Numbered from the stretch's first letter, positions 29,380-38,799 are shown. The stretch: 49,334 bases of DNA from Lentilactobacillus diolivorans DSM 14421 (GCF_001434255.1 NZ_AZEY01000014.1:1-49334); one strand, 5' to 3'. Notes: generated from the sequence alone by a model not told the origin. Program-made: numbers and translations.

Positions 29380-29455
29380 AATGAACTTGTGAGTGAAAAT
29401 TTAAAGAAGGGTAGAATCCGGTCATTGGTTAACTTAGAATTAATAAATTTGCTAT

Positions 29456-29470
29456 TGTCAACGTTTTCAT
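29456..29470 (-). promoter_or_regulatory. cre site upstream of the 118-aa gene
   Basis: ATGAAAACGTTGACA on the minus strand fits the catabolite-response consensus at every defined base. It lies 145 bases before the next gene, suggesting control by CcpA. Confidence 0.6.
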
Positions 29471-29615
29471 AAAGTTTTTCACTTGTTTTCTGAAAAAATC
29501 TGATTACTATGAGAGTTGAATTCAGCAAAGCAATGATAGAATTGATATCATTACTAATTGCAGAATTGGCATACCGTGTTTCGAGATTTTAGTTTTTTGA
29601 AAAGGGAGTATTAAT

Positions 29616-29972
29616 ATGACAACGATAACAATGAATTGGAAAAATGCAATTAAAACATCTGATGATTTCGAGGATTATTTAACCCACTATTTTGAACAAC
29701 ACCAAGAACTAACCGGTAGCTATACAGACAAAACCTACTTTGAATATTGGAATGTCCGACTTAATAGCCATGACGGGTTGATTATCTCGATGACGTTAGG
29801 CAATACCCCAACGACTGCTTTAGCGTTAGCACCGATGCCGTTTAAAGATACCGAGAAACTCACCATTGAGCAATTTCGTCAATTAGTCCTTCATAAGAAG
29901 TTTTCAAATATAAACATTTCATTATCTGATATTTTCAGAAAGGTTGCTGAGCAGTCTGTGGTCACTAAATAA
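29616..29972 (+). CDS. Conserved-looking cytosolic protein, unknown
   Basis: A 118-aa soluble protein with no signal peptide or membrane helix. It mixes predicted helices (DDFEDYLTHYFEQHQELTG) and strands (YFEYWNVRLNSHDGLIISMT). The start ATG follows AAAGGGAG. It is single, with a cre site upstream and its own terminator, so it is a real, probably catabolite-regulated gene. I cannot name a family. Confidence 0.7.
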   Translation: MTTITMNWKNAIKTSDDFEDYLTHYFEQHQELTGSYTDKTYFEYWNVRLNSHDGLIISMTLGNTPTTALALAPMPFKDTEKLTIEQFRQLVLHKKFSNINISLSDIFRKVAEQSVVTK

Positions 29973-29988
29973 TAAAAGGTGGATCATG

Positions 29989-30030
29989 AAAGCAGGGAGA
30001 GACTTCACTTATAAAATTTCTCCCTGCTTT
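29989..30030 (+). terminator. Terminator of the 118-aa gene
   Basis: AAAGCAGGGAGA and TCTCCCTGCTTT form a perfect 12-base stem followed by a T-run. Confidence 0.9.
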
Positions 30031-30094
30031 TGTACTATAATTTCGCACTCTAACGATGCTACTTACCAACAAATTTTCGAATGCTAAATTATGA

Positions 30095-30152
30095 AAAAGC
30101 ATTGCTGAACATAGGATAGATGTTGATACTGTCCATGCCCAGCAATGCTTTT
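30095..30152. terminator. Terminator of the LacI-type gene (bidirectional)
   Basis: AAAAGCATTGCTG pairs with CAGCAATGCTTTT. On the minus strand a run of five T follows. It lies about 65 bases after the LacI-type regulator stop. Confidence 0.8.
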
Positions 30153-30218
30153 ATTGTGTGTTTATATATACAAAAAGTGTTCGGCCCTTCTGTTTGCTGG
30201 TTGATGAAATTGATACGA

Positions 30219-31226
30219 TTATTTGATTTTAGGAAAACTATCACGATAAATAATATCTCCGGGAACTGTAATGATATTAGTTCCAACAAGTGAATGATTG
30301 ATCTGATCTCGTAGCAATCGGACAGCAGCGTTTGCAAGCTCATTTGTTGGGATTTCAATTGAAGTAATTGTAGGAGATTTTATTTTGGTGACCATTAAAT
30401 TATCAAAACTAACGACGCTGACATCATTGGGAACATCAATCTGATTATCACTTAAGGTATCAATCAATCCCCTAGCAATTAAATCATTTAAAGCGATAAT
30501 CCCATTTGGAAAAGAATAGTTGGTTTCCTTTTTTCGGTTTAGCAAGTATTGAGCGGCCTTTTTACCATCTTCAATCGTGAGGCCAACGTTAATAATATCA
30601 GGAACCAATGTATGTTTTTTTGACCACTCATAGTAGGTTGATAATCGCAGATCAATCAGATTATTCCACGTCTTTCCGGATTGGTTAATTCGTTCAATCG
30701 ATCCACCAACAAACGAAATGCGATTTCGATGGTCAATGATGAAGTCATCGAGTATTTTATTTGTAATTTGATCAAAGTTACTTTTAACTTGGTTTGTTTT
30801 AGGAACACTGGTATTGTCATCAACTAAAACAAAGGCATTAGAAATTCGTTTCATTCTTTTAATGGCGGCCGTTGTGAATGGCCCGATAACCAAGACCCCA
30901 TGTAATTTATCTAGTTGGGCTAAAGCAACGTTATCTGGTAACCAAATTGTTTTCGCAACCTTTAGATTATTCTGACGACAATAAATTAGAATATTTTGAA
31001 GTAAATCTGAAAAATAAGGGTCTTGAGAAACCCTTTTTTGGCTCAGAGCTAATAAAATCACGATTTCATAACGGGATGTTTTTCTTTGATATCCTGTTTT
31101 TTTGATAATCGATTCAATTCGTTGACGCGTTGTGGTTGAAATCCGAAGTGAGGGGTCTTGATTAATAACTCGCGAAACCACGCCTGGAGAGACGTCAGCT
31201 AATTTTGCAATTTCTCTAATCGTCAT
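30219..31226 (-). CDS. LacI-family transcriptional regulator
   Basis: A 335-aa regulator. The N-terminal helix-turn-helix with hinge helix (MTIREIAKLADVSPGVVSRV, then NQDPSLRISTTTRQRIE) is followed by a sugar-binding domain of the periplasmic-binding-protein type, ending with FDNLMVTKIKSPTITSIEIP. I start at ATG 31226, where the HTH begins; AAAGGA lies about 11 bases upstream. It is divergent from the GH43/transporter operon. Two near-identical palindromes with core AGCGCT lie in the shared promoter region and are probably its operators. The inducer is likely a xyloside, xylose or a related sugar. Confidence 0.9.
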   Translation of the reverse strand: MTIREIAKLADVSPGVVSRVINQDPSLRISTTTRQRIESIIKKTGYQRKTSRYEIVILLALSQKRVSQDPYFSDLLQNILIYCRQNNLKVAKTIWLPDNVALAQLDKLHGVLVIGPFTTAAIKRMKRISNAFVLVDDNTSVPKTNQVKSNFDQITNKILDDFIIDHRNRISFVGGSIERINQSGKTWNNLIDLRLSTYYEWSKKHTLVPDIINVGLTIEDGKKAAQYLLNRKKETNYSFPNGIIALNDLIARGLIDTLSDNQIDVPNDVSVVSFDNLMVTKIKSPTITSIEIPTNELANAAVRLLRDQINHSLVGTNIITVPGDIIYRDSFPKIK

Positions 31227-31314
31227 GTTTAAAGGATCCTTTCGCTGTTTACCAATGTTTACCAACCCAAAAGACCGTGCTTAATGATCTTTTTATGGGG
31301 GTCAGAAGCCCTTT

Positions 31315-31328
31315 AGATAGCGCTTTCA
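31315..31328. promoter_or_regulatory. Putative LacI operator (also cre-like)
   Basis: AGATAGCGCTTTCA; its complement TGAAAGCGCTATCT also fits most of the cre consensus. It pairs with the perfect palindrome at 31422, about 107 bases away, a spacing that would allow looping. Confidence 0.65.
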
Positions 31329-31421
31329 CCTTTCGGCGTGGTTCTATCATAAACATTTATTTACTGTTCGTCTAGTTTATCTTATTGTTTAGCTTTTTAA
31401 AATAATTTATATTCTAAGTAA

Positions 31422-31435
31422 TGATAGCGCTATCA
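31422..31435. promoter_or_regulatory. LacI-type operator palindrome
   Basis: TGATAGCGCTATCA is a perfect 14-base palindrome with the central CG typical of LacI-family operators, 23 bases before the GH43 start. Confidence 0.75.
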
Positions 31436-31458
31436 GATTGACGAAGAGAGGAAATGTT

Positions 31459-33114
31459 ATGACAGACTATTCAACAATTAAAAATCCAATTTTGCCTGGT
31501 TTTACCCCAGATCCAGCAGTTTTAGGGGTTGGCGATGATTATTATTTAGCAACTTCAACCTTTAACTGGTATCCGGGAGTTCAAATTTTTCACTCAAAGG
31601 ATTTAGCTCATTGGGAGCTGCAAACCTACGTTTTTAATGATCCAGACTTTTTACATTTAGCAGGAACTGATACACCTGCCGGAGTGTGGGCACCGGATTT
31701 AACATATGATAAACGAACCGGTAAATATTGGATTGTGATGTGTCAAATGCACAACATGAATGGTAATTTGTTTGATCAGGATAACTATGCCGTTTATGCA
31801 GACTCAATTAACGGCCCTTGGTCAAAGCCAATTTATTTAAATTCGATTGGTTTTGATTGTTCGCTATTTCATGACGATGATGGTAAGCACTGGGCGGTGA
31901 CCTTGGAATGGGATACTCGAAAGGGGTATCAACATCCAGGAGCAATCGTTTTAGAACAATTTGATCCAGACCAGGGCAAGTTGGTTGGCCCAACGAAACG
32001 GATTAGTCGCGGCGGCACTGATCGCGGATGTTTGGAAGCCCCTCATATTTATAAACATGATGGTTATTACTATTTAATGACTGCAGAAGGTGGTACTGGA
32101 TACGGTCACGGGGTAGTTGTTCAACGGTCAAAAACAATCGATGGTCCCTATGAATCAGATCCACAGAATCCGATTATTACTTCCACACCGTATCGTTACT
32201 TTAGAAGAGGGGACCCGGATTCATTGAGATTGGATCTTTATAATCCAAAAGCACCGCTTCAGAAATGTGGTCACGGTTCCTTGGTTCACACTGCTACCGA
32301 TGAGTGGTACGTCGTTCACTTATCTGCACGACCTTTACCCGGAACGACTAATTGTACCCTTGGACGTGAAACCTCAATCCAAAAAGTTGAGTGGACCGAG
32401 GAAGGCTGGTTAAGAATGAAAGCCGGCGGCACATTAGCACAGCCGACAACTGAAGGAATGAAAGGGATTCAAGTATCTGATAAATCTCAAGCAGCAGGTG
32501 TGAATGCCGATTTTTCTACTGGAAAAATTGATCTTCATTTAATGAGTCCTTACGGGCCACGAACAGAAGAATGGTGTTCATTAAAAGAGCGCTCAGGTTG
32601 GTTGAGAATTCATGGACGACAATCATTCTTCAGCCAATTTCAAGTGTCACTGTTAGCTTCCCGAATCGATTCATTCAAGTCAATCGTTTCGACCAAGGTT
32701 GAATTTAACCCGATTCACTATTCACAATCAGCCGGGCTAACACTTTATTACGATAATAGCAATTGGCTTTTTGCCCGTCTCTATCATTCAGAGACATTAA
32801 ATAGTACCGCATTGGCAATCATGAAAGGTGAAAAGGGTAATAAGGATGAATACATTCTTGATCGAGTTGCCTTACCGGGAGGAAAAGCTGAACTAAAAGC
32901 TGAAATTGATTATGGCCAAGTTCAGTTCTTCTACCGAACAAATGAAAATACTGAATGGCGCAAATTAGGTGATTTAATTGACATTTCATTTATGTCCGAT
33001 GAACAAACTGGTGGCTTTACTGGATTAATGGGTGGTATCGGTACTTGGGATGCCTATCGCCGACAGTCATTTGCGGACTTTAAATACTTCAAAATTACAC
33101 CAAAAAATGAATAA
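31459..33114 (+). CDS. GH43 beta-xylosidase (XynB-like), intracellular
   Basis: A 551-aa glycoside hydrolase with no signal peptide. The GH43 five-blade propeller carries the catalytic trio Asp18 (GFTPDPAV), Asp133 (GFDCSLFHDDDG) and Glu193 (CLEAPH). The long C-terminal beta-sandwich (from about 330) is the beta_xylosid_C2-type domain of XynB-like enzymes. Such enzymes cut xylo-oligosaccharides in the cytosol to xylose. Some relatives are arabinofuranosidases, so activity is inferred. I start at ATG 31459 behind GAGAGGAAA; the open frame reaches 31438. It is the first gene of an operon with the transporter 34 bases downstream, controlled by the divergent LacI protein. Confidence 0.9.
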   Translation: MTDYSTIKNPILPGFTPDPAVLGVGDDYYLATSTFNWYPGVQIFHSKDLAHWELQTYVFNDPDFLHLAGTDTPAGVWAPDLTYDKRTGKYWIVMCQMHNMNGNLFDQDNYAVYADSINGPWSKPIYLNSIGFDCSLFHDDDGKHWAVTLEWDTRKGYQHPGAIVLEQFDPDQGKLVGPTKRISRGGTDRGCLEAPHIYKHDGYYYLMTAEGGTGYGHGVVVQRSKTIDGPYESDPQNPIITSTPYRYFRRGDPDSLRLDLYNPKAPLQKCGHGSLVHTATDEWYVVHLSARPLPGTTNCTLGRETSIQKVEWTEEGWLRMKAGGTLAQPTTEGMKGIQVSDKSQAAGVNADFSTGKIDLHLMSPYGPRTEEWCSLKERSGWLRIHGRQSFFSQFQVSLLASRIDSFKSIVSTKVEFNPIHYSQSAGLTLYYDNSNWLFARLYHSETLNSTALAIMKGEKGNKDEYILDRVALPGGKAELKAEIDYGQVQFFYRTNENTEWRKLGDLIDISFMSDEQTGGFTGLMGGIGTWDAYRRQSFADFKYFKITPKNE

Positions 33115-33148
33115 AGACATCAAAAGATGCCGAGAGGAATGAATTAGT

Positions 33149-34402
33149 ATGGCAGAAAATAGTTCAACACTTGGGGTAACAAATGATCAACAACCCAAGC
33201 GTCCAATTAGACTAGGATTTTCATTGTTAATTGGTCCTGCATGTTGGTTGGGACCCTATGTTGGTGTTTCAGCAACTTTGTTACCAGCTAAGATTGGTCA
33301 ACTTGCTCCGGCGGACAAAGTTCCGTTAGTCGCAGCCGCATCGGCCATTGCCATGACGGTTGCCACGATCGCCAATATCATTGCCGGAGCCTTATCAGAC
33401 GTTACTCGTTCTAAGCATGGTAAGAGAACGCCGTGGATTGTCATTAACTCAATTTTATCTGCACTATGTTTAGTTGGTTTATCAATGGCAACCAGTGTCA
33501 CAATGCTTTTGGTTATTTGGGGAATTTACCAAGCAGTTCTGAATGCGGTTGTGGCGCCAATGATTGCACAGATTTCCGATAGAGTTGCGCCAAAATGGCG
33601 AGGGACGATTTCATCATTTTATGGCATTGGACAGGCTTTTGGTAACTATGGTTCGGGAATTATTGCTTCACAATTTATTGATACAACGGCAGTGGGAATT
33701 CAAGTTTTGGCGACCTTTGCTTTAGTTGGTGGGTTACTTTCAGCCTTCTTAGCTAAGGAACCTTCTAATTTGGATGAACCAAAAGTTAAATTTGATGCGT
33801 CAACGCTTAAACAGAACTTTATGTTTCCAACAAAGGGCGCTCGCGATTATTACTTGGCTCTGGCAGGTAAAATGTTGATGGTTACTGGTCAATACGTAAT
33901 TGTTGGGTACCAACTTTATATTTTTACAGATTATATGAATCTAAGTAAAGGCGCTACGGCAGCTTCAATTGCAACAATGTCTTCCATTCTTATGGTTACA
34001 GGTATTTTATTTACTGCTTTAGCTGGTCCTATTTCTGACAAGATTCATCGCTTAAAAGCACCTGTTGCACTTACAACTATTTTGCTGGGTGTTGGTGCGT
34101 TCTTCCCATTCTTTTCTCCTAAACCATGGACGATGTTCGCATATGCCTTGGTTGCTGGAATCGGAATGGGTGCCTATAATGCCGTTGATCAAGCCCTTAA
34201 CGTTGCTGTTTTGCCAAATCCGAATTCTGCAGCCAAAGATTTAGGGATTATCAATATGGCAAATACCTTAGGACAAGTCTTCGGACCAATGATTGCGGCG
34301 GTTGCTATTTCGACAATGGGTTATAAAGCAATGTTTCCAGTTGAAACAATTATTTGTGTCGTTGGTGGTTTACTTATCATGTTGATTAAACGAGTTAAAT
34401 AA
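33149..34402 (+). CDS. MFS sugar transporter
   Basis: A 417-aa, 12-helix major-facilitator protein. A loop with SDVTRSKHGKRTPWIVIN, typical of GPH/SLC45-like sugar:cation symporters, follows helix 2. It starts ATG behind AGAGGAATGAATTAGT, 34 bases after the GH43 gene. The context suggests it imports the xylo-oligosaccharide or glycoside that GH43 cleaves. It has a paralogue whose first 52 codons lie at the window's right end (49178), sharing the LxGPxCWxGP-type opening. The strong terminator at 34505 closes the operon. Confidence 0.88.
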   Translation: MAENSSTLGVTNDQQPKRPIRLGFSLLIGPACWLGPYVGVSATLLPAKIGQLAPADKVPLVAAASAIAMTVATIANIIAGALSDVTRSKHGKRTPWIVINSILSALCLVGLSMATSVTMLLVIWGIYQAVLNAVVAPMIAQISDRVAPKWRGTISSFYGIGQAFGNYGSGIIASQFIDTTAVGIQVLATFALVGGLLSAFLAKEPSNLDEPKVKFDASTLKQNFMFPTKGARDYYLALAGKMLMVTGQYVIVGYQLYIFTDYMNLSKGATAASIATMSSILMVTGILFTALAGPISDKIHRLKAPVALTTILLGVGAFFPFFSPKPWTMFAYALVAGIGMGAYNAVDQALNVAVLPNPNSAAKDLGIINMANTLGQVFGPMIAAVAISTMGYKAMFPVETIICVVGGLLIMLIKRVK

Positions 34403-34504
34403 ATCGATTTGGAAGAATAAAAAAATATTGGCTTCACTTGTTTCGGCAAATGAAATTGATACCTGGTTATCGTCAGGAACACAATAAGTTAGAATTAATG
34501 GAAA

Positions 34505-34548
34505 ATGAGGCAGGAAATTCTCACAAGCGGGAGTTTCTGCCTCGTTTT
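34505..34548 (+). terminator. Terminator of the GH43/transporter operon
   Basis: ATGAGGCAG and CTGCCTCGTTTTT form the outer stem, with GAAATTCTC/GGGAGTTTC inside, and a T-run follows. The rest of 34403-34707 shows no gene. Confidence 0.85.
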
Positions 34549-34669
34549 TGCCTCTTTGTTTCTGTCAATCACTTGGTGGACACCTAATTAAAGTGTGTAT
34601 AAATCAACAAAATACGATGAAGACGCTTATTTACTTTGAAAAGTTATCGATAGATGTCAAATGATTAAT

Positions 34670-34696
34670 GATAAATTATCCAGTGGATAATTTATC
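34670..34696. repeat. Perfect 12-base inverted repeat
   Basis: GATAAATTATCC-AGT-GGATAATTTATC. It ends 12 bases before the stop of the converging 131-aa frame. No T-run follows on either strand, so it may be an operator, a weak terminator or a cruciform site. Confidence 0.6.
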
Positions 34697-34707
34697 ACGA
34701 TTAGTTG

Positions 34708-35103
34708 TTACTGCATCAGCTTCTTAGCCAAGTGTTCAACGAATGGTTGTTCAATATGATTGCGGTCAACGCCATAGCCCACTAAAACATCCCTAATCAG
34801 CTGTTCATTATAAAAAGTCACAAATTGATGAAAGTGGTTATTCAGACAATCAATCTCGTGTTGCATCATTAAGTCGTTCTCTGATTTTGACAATGCGTAC
34901 TTAAGCTGCTTTAAGTATTTATTTTCAAATTTCCGAACTTTAATTGCTTCCTGATTACGTTGGCTAAAGAAGTGCCATGAGACATTGATTTTAACCGGGG
35001 CGCCACATCCTTTGAAATGTAAAACGATTTCGTCCTTCTTTGGGGTTGACTCAAATTTTGCCAAAAAAATTATACTGGTTTTCGGAATTATCGTTAATAG
35101 CAA
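34708..35103 (-). CDS. Hypothetical protein, possibly truncated
   Basis: A 131-aa frame starting at TTG 35103 with no convincing ribosome site. An in-frame stop lies five codons upstream and there is no internal ATG near the start. The protein begins like a beta-rich domain (SIIFLAKFESTPKKDEIVLH) and then is helical and charged. It could be a remnant of a longer gene or a real gene with a poor start. No family recognised. Confidence 0.4.
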   Translation of the reverse strand: MLLTIIPKTSIIFLAKFESTPKKDEIVLHFKGCGAPVKINVSWHFFSQRNQEAIKVRKFENKYLKQLKYALSKSENDLMMQHEIDCLNNHFHQFVTFYNEQLIRDVLVGYGVDRNHIEQPFVEHLAKKLMQ

Positions 35104-35180
35104 TGTTTTGGACCACTAATGCAAGCGTAATCTCAGGTCATTTTGGTTTCGTTTTCTCATAAGATGAAAACATCCTGGGA

Positions 35181-35209
35181 TTGATATATTAATATCCACA
35201 TGATAGAAT
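35181..35209 (+). promoter_or_regulatory. Promoter of the GH59-like gene with AT-rich operator
   Basis: TTGATA and TAGAAT are 17 bases apart. The -35 box is part of TTGATATATTAATAT (35181-35195), a motif repeated at three other promoters of the island. It could be the binding site of the GntR regulator at 42972. Confidence 0.7.
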
Positions 35210-35215
35210 ATTGCC

Positions 35216-35229
35216 TGTAAGTGCTTACA
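35216..35229. promoter_or_regulatory. cre-like palindrome at the GH59-like gene promoter
   Basis: TGTAAGTGCTTACA is a perfect palindrome except for its T/G centre and lies where transcription should begin. It resembles the cre sites at 40100 and 47334 (TGTAAGCGGAATCA) but lacks the central CG on one strand. Confidence 0.5.
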
Positions 35230-35270
35230 AAGCAGTGCTGTTACTAACTATATTGAAAGAAGGATCAAAA

Positions 35271-38200
35271 GTGAGAAAATCCAAGTTATGGGTTTCAGCC
35301 GTATTGAGTACTGCAACATTAATAGGAATAACCGCGTTTGGTGTTACTCAAGCTCAAGCGGATACAGCAAGAAATGTGACTATCGATGGAAGTACGGTGG
35401 ATACCAATCAAGCTAATACTTATAAGGGATTTGGAATGGTTTCAGCAAACGGGACTTCTCGTTTGCTTCTTGATTACAAGGCTGAAAATCCAGCGAAGTA
35501 TTGGGAAATTATGAATCGGTTATTTAACCCTAATACGGGAATTTTGGACATGATTAAGGTAGAAATGGGTGCCGATGCAAATACATCAACTGCTTCAACT
35601 CCTGCCACAATGCGATCTGTGGATGAGCCTGCAAATACACTTCGTGGTTGGGATTGGCACATCGTAGCTGATGCTAAGAAGATCAATCCAAATTTAAAAG
35701 TTGATATGTTACGCTGGTCCGAGCCAAAATGGGTGAGTGATGCCGAAAAGCAGGGTGTAGAGGCGGGGTATGCAGCTCGCTATAAGTGGTATAAAGAAAC
35801 AATTGACTCCGCTTACAAAACATATGGTATTAAGATGGACTATGTCAGTGCTGATAAGAATGAAACAAGAAATGTTGAACCAGAGTGGATTAAGTATTTA
35901 TCTGGTCATTTAAAAAAGGAAACTAGTCCATATCCAATGAATGGAATTAAGATTGTTGCCTCGGATCAAATCGGTGGTACAGATTTGCCTGGTAAAATGT
36001 TAAAAGACAAGGCATTAATGGATGCAATTGATGTTGTTTCAATGCATTATCAAGTTCATGGTGATGCGGACATTCGTGAGGTTAACAAGCAGGGTAAACA
36101 GATTTGGTACTCAGAGGCATTGGCTCCGACAACATTTGCTGAATATCGGCTTAACAGCAATACTCCTAAAAATGGGTTAGGAGGCACACATGGTGCCATT
36201 GATGTTGCGAATTCATTTATCAATATGTATCAGTCGACTACCAGTTTAAATAATCAGTCTGAAAATTCATCCGGCTACATGACGCGTTATGAATTTCAAC
36301 CGGCGGTTAGTTCATTCTATGATGGTAGCCAATATTCAACCAAGGAATTGATTGATGCCCAAACACCTTGGTCGGGAAATTATTATGTTGATGCTGGGGT
36401 TCCAGTTACGCAACAATTTACTAACTTTATCAAACCAGGATGGGAATATATTAAAAGTGCCTCAGAAGGTGACGGTCAAGGCGCAAATGGACTGACGAAT
36501 ACAACTGATAATCATTTAACATTAACTGATTCAAGCAAAAAAGACTATTCGGTTGTTATTACTAACGATAGTGATTCGCCAAGAGGTTATAACTTCACAT
36601 TAAAAAATATGAAAGATCCAAGTGCCATTTTGCACGCTTGGAAGACAACTGGTCCTAAATCAGGTGAGAAATATGATGCAAATTGGCTAAAGAATGTTGG
36701 CAACGTCACACCAGCTAAAGCTAATAATGGTACTTATACATTTAACTACACAGTTGACCCCAATAGTGTTGTTACTTTGTCGACCACAACAGGACAAAGT
36801 AACTATCAACCCAACGACAATCAAAAGCAGTGGAAAGATGATCAGCTATCTTTGCCGTATGCAGATAATTTCGATTACACTGACTCAAAATATCAAAATT
36901 ATCGAGATACGTCAGTAATTGATTCTGCAAACCAAGGGTATTTAAGCAGTCGAGATGGTACGCCTCGTTACTTTGATGACATGGGTGGCGCTTTCCAGGT
37001 GGTCAAGTCAGACGATTCGGGCCATAATAATGTCCTGCAAGGAATGATTACCGCTGCAACTTTTGTTGGGGGATGGAATCCAGAGCCCGGTAATGATACT
37101 GTAATGGGAGATAATCGATGGGCCAACTATCAAGTTAGTTCTGATTTTAAGCTTGACACCAAAACGCCTGTTACAAATTCAGACCCAGATTTTGCTAGTT
37201 TACTGGCTCGAAATTTAAAGTCTGGAGGCAATAATGATTCTGGTTATGCATTGAAGGTTGATAAAAGTGGTCAGATTAGTCTTAATAAAGACGGAAAATC
37301 TTTGAAAACGATAACAATTCCTAGCTTCAAGGCTGATCAATGGCATAATTTTGCTCTTAAAGTTGTTGGGAATACCATTACTGGCTATTTAGATAATAAG
37401 GAGATTGTGACCTATACAGATAATGATTCACCGTATAGTACGGGAAAAATTGGCTTAAGCAGTGGTTATTATCACACTCAGTTCGATAATCTGAAGATTG
37501 ACCCTATTGATGGTCAGGCTCAAAATGTCCAACGAATCGATGACCTTGATTCAGCAATTAATTACAGTGGTGATTGGACACATGCTGTTCCGGGAAGTGG
37601 TGATAGTAATGGTGCTGAAGGGAACGTCTATAACCGTTCAGCCTCCTCTTCAAATAGTGGTGCATTTACTTTTACAATGAATGGTAATGAATTCAATTTA
37701 ATTGGCAAAAACAATTCAGCGCATCTTCAAATCACCGTTGATGGTCAAGTAATTAAAGATGATGCCATTGCCAATAATTCAATTGATCGTGGCACGGCCT
37801 ATAGTCTTGCCAATTTGAGTAATGGTAAACATACGGTGAGGGTTGCAGTGAAAAGTGGAAACTTTTTACTCGATGCGATTGACGAGGCTCAATCACCAGC
37901 TTCGTCAACAACAGCTGGTGGGACAAGTACACCAAATCCACCAACAACAGAAATTAGTTCGTCTTCTAATAGTTCAGAATCATCTGTAACCAGTTCAAGT
38001 ACGTCGAATTTTAGCTCAAGTGCTACTTCTTCATCCTCTAGTTCAACAAATGGGTCAACATTGGTGACTAAACCAGGTCAATTAAAAGTTGGCGAAGCTG
38101 TTTACGCAGTTAAAAAAGTCTATCTATATAAAGATGCTAACTTCAAGACTAATAACCGGATTACTGTTTATTCAAAGCAACGACGGGTTAACCGACCTAT

Positions 38201-38558
38201 GTTCGTTGTTCAAGGATTTGCCCGTTCGTCAAATGGAACACTCCGCTATCAAGTCAAAGATGTAAATCATTATCGTAAAACCAATGGTAAAAGAGGTTAC
38301 ATCACTGCTAATAGGAAGTATATTGTTCCTGCTTATTACGCAACGATGCCAAAATCTAAAGTAAATACGATTATTGCTAAGAAGGGTGTTAATGCATACA
38401 GGACAGTCAGTCTTAAAGGTAAAGCCAAACATTATAAACAAGGTACCAAATTAAAGGTTGAAGCGATTAAGAAATATCATCTGACTTCGCGGTATCGATT
38501 GGTTAATGGCTATTACATCACTGGTAATAAAAAGTTAGTTATGCAAAAAAACTATTAA
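35271..38558 (+). CDS. Secreted GH59-like glycosidase with lectin-like and DUF5776-like domains
   Basis: A 1095-aa secreted protein. GTG 35271 follows AAGAAGGATCAAAA; the open frame reaches 35211 but without a ribosome site. Signal peptide is about 1-32 (cut near AQA-D). The catalytic part (about 35-410) resembles the galactocerebrosidase family GH59: YKGFGMVSANGTSRLLLDY, KVEMGAD, acid/base Glu198 (KNETRN), nucleophile Glu282 (IWYSEALAP), DAQTPWSGNYYV and KPGWEYIKS. These match human GALC in order and spacing. A beta-sandwich and a GALC-type lectin domain (about 525-745) follow, then a further beta-sandwich (about 750-880), a Ser-rich linker and a C-terminal DUF5776-like region ending LVNGYYITGNKK. 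Known GH59 enzymes remove beta-galactose. In this locus the substrate is probably a plant glycan rather than a lipid. It is held to the wall, not LPxTG-anchored. Confidence 0.85.
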   Translation: MRKSKLWVSAVLSTATLIGITAFGVTQAQADTARNVTIDGSTVDTNQANTYKGFGMVSANGTSRLLLDYKAENPAKYWEIMNRLFNPNTGILDMIKVEMGADANTSTASTPATMRSVDEPANTLRGWDWHIVADAKKINPNLKVDMLRWSEPKWVSDAEKQGVEAGYAARYKWYKETIDSAYKTYGIKMDYVSADKNETRNVEPEWIKYLSGHLKKETSPYPMNGIKIVASDQIGGTDLPGKMLKDKALMDAIDVVSMHYQVHGDADIREVNKQGKQIWYSEALAPTTFAEYRLNSNTPKNGLGGTHGAIDVANSFINMYQSTTSLNNQSENSSGYMTRYEFQPAVSSFYDGSQYSTKELIDAQTPWSGNYYVDAGVPVTQQFTNFIKPGWEYIKSASEGDGQGANGLTNTTDNHLTLTDSSKKDYSVVITNDSDSPRGYNFTLKNMKDPSAILHAWKTTGPKSGEKYDANWLKNVGNVTPAKANNGTYTFNYTVDPNSVVTLSTTTGQSNYQPNDNQKQWKDDQLSLPYADNFDYTDSKYQNYRDTSVIDSANQGYLSSRDGTPRYFDDMGGAFQVVKSDDSGHNNVLQGMITAATFVGGWNPEPGNDTVMGDNRWANYQVSSDFKLDTKTPVTNSDPDFASLLARNLKSGGNNDSGYALKVDKSGQISLNKDGKSLKTITIPSFKADQWHNFALKVVGNTITGYLDNKEIVTYTDNDSPYSTGKIGLSSGYYHTQFDNLKIDPIDGQAQNVQRIDDLDSAINYSGDWTHAVPGSGDSNGAEGNVYNRSASSSNSGAFTFTMNGNEFNLIGKNNSAHLQITVDGQVIKDDAIANNSIDRGTAYSLANLSNGKHTVRVAVKSGNFLLDAIDEAQSPASSTTAGGTSTPNPPTTEISSSSNSSESSVTSSSTSNFSSSATSSSSSSTNGSTLVTKPGQLKVGEAVYAVKKVYLYKDANFKTNNRITVYSKQRRVNRPMFVVQGFARSSNGTLRYQVKDVNHYRKTNGKRGYITANRKYIVPAYYATMPKSKVNTIIAKKGVNAYRTVSLKGKAKHYKQGTKLKVEAIKKYHLTSRYRLVNGYYITGNKKLVMQKNY

Positions 38559-38750
38559 TGACAAATGTGATTTTTAATTGACATTGGATGTACTAAAATG
38601 TTTTCACTAATATTGGTTTGAATATTGTATAGGTAATAAATAAAGTGGGTTAATTAATACTTTCATTTCATTTTTCTTGAAGATGTTAAACTGTTTTTAA
38701 TATTTAGATTTCGTAATTTTAAATGCACGCACTAAATAACTGGACATATT

Positions 38751-38795
38751 AAAACCGGCTCTCGATTACGTTAACGTCTATCGAGAGCCGGTTTT
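38751..38795. terminator. Strong bidirectional terminator
   Basis: AAAACCGGCTCTCGAT and ATCGAGAGCCGGTTTT match perfectly over 16 bases. It ends the GH59-like transcript and also faces the 3' end of the IS66 remnant (minus), four bases beyond its stop. Confidence 0.9.
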
Positions 38796-38799
38796 AATT

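Noticed and set aside
30089-30358. 89-aa minus-strand frame
   Set aside because: Overlaps the 3' end of the LacI-type gene and its terminator in another frame; no ribosome site.
34560-34660. Possible insertion-sequence scar near GGTGGACACCTAATTAAAG
   Set aside because: Only a short resemblance; no transposase fragment or terminal repeat pair is seen.
35271-38558. GH30 (glucuronoxylanase) assignment
   Set aside because: The secreted enzyme matches the GALC block order, including PWSG and PGWxYIK and a lectin-type domain, better than GH30; both are clan GH-A, so a profile search would settle it.
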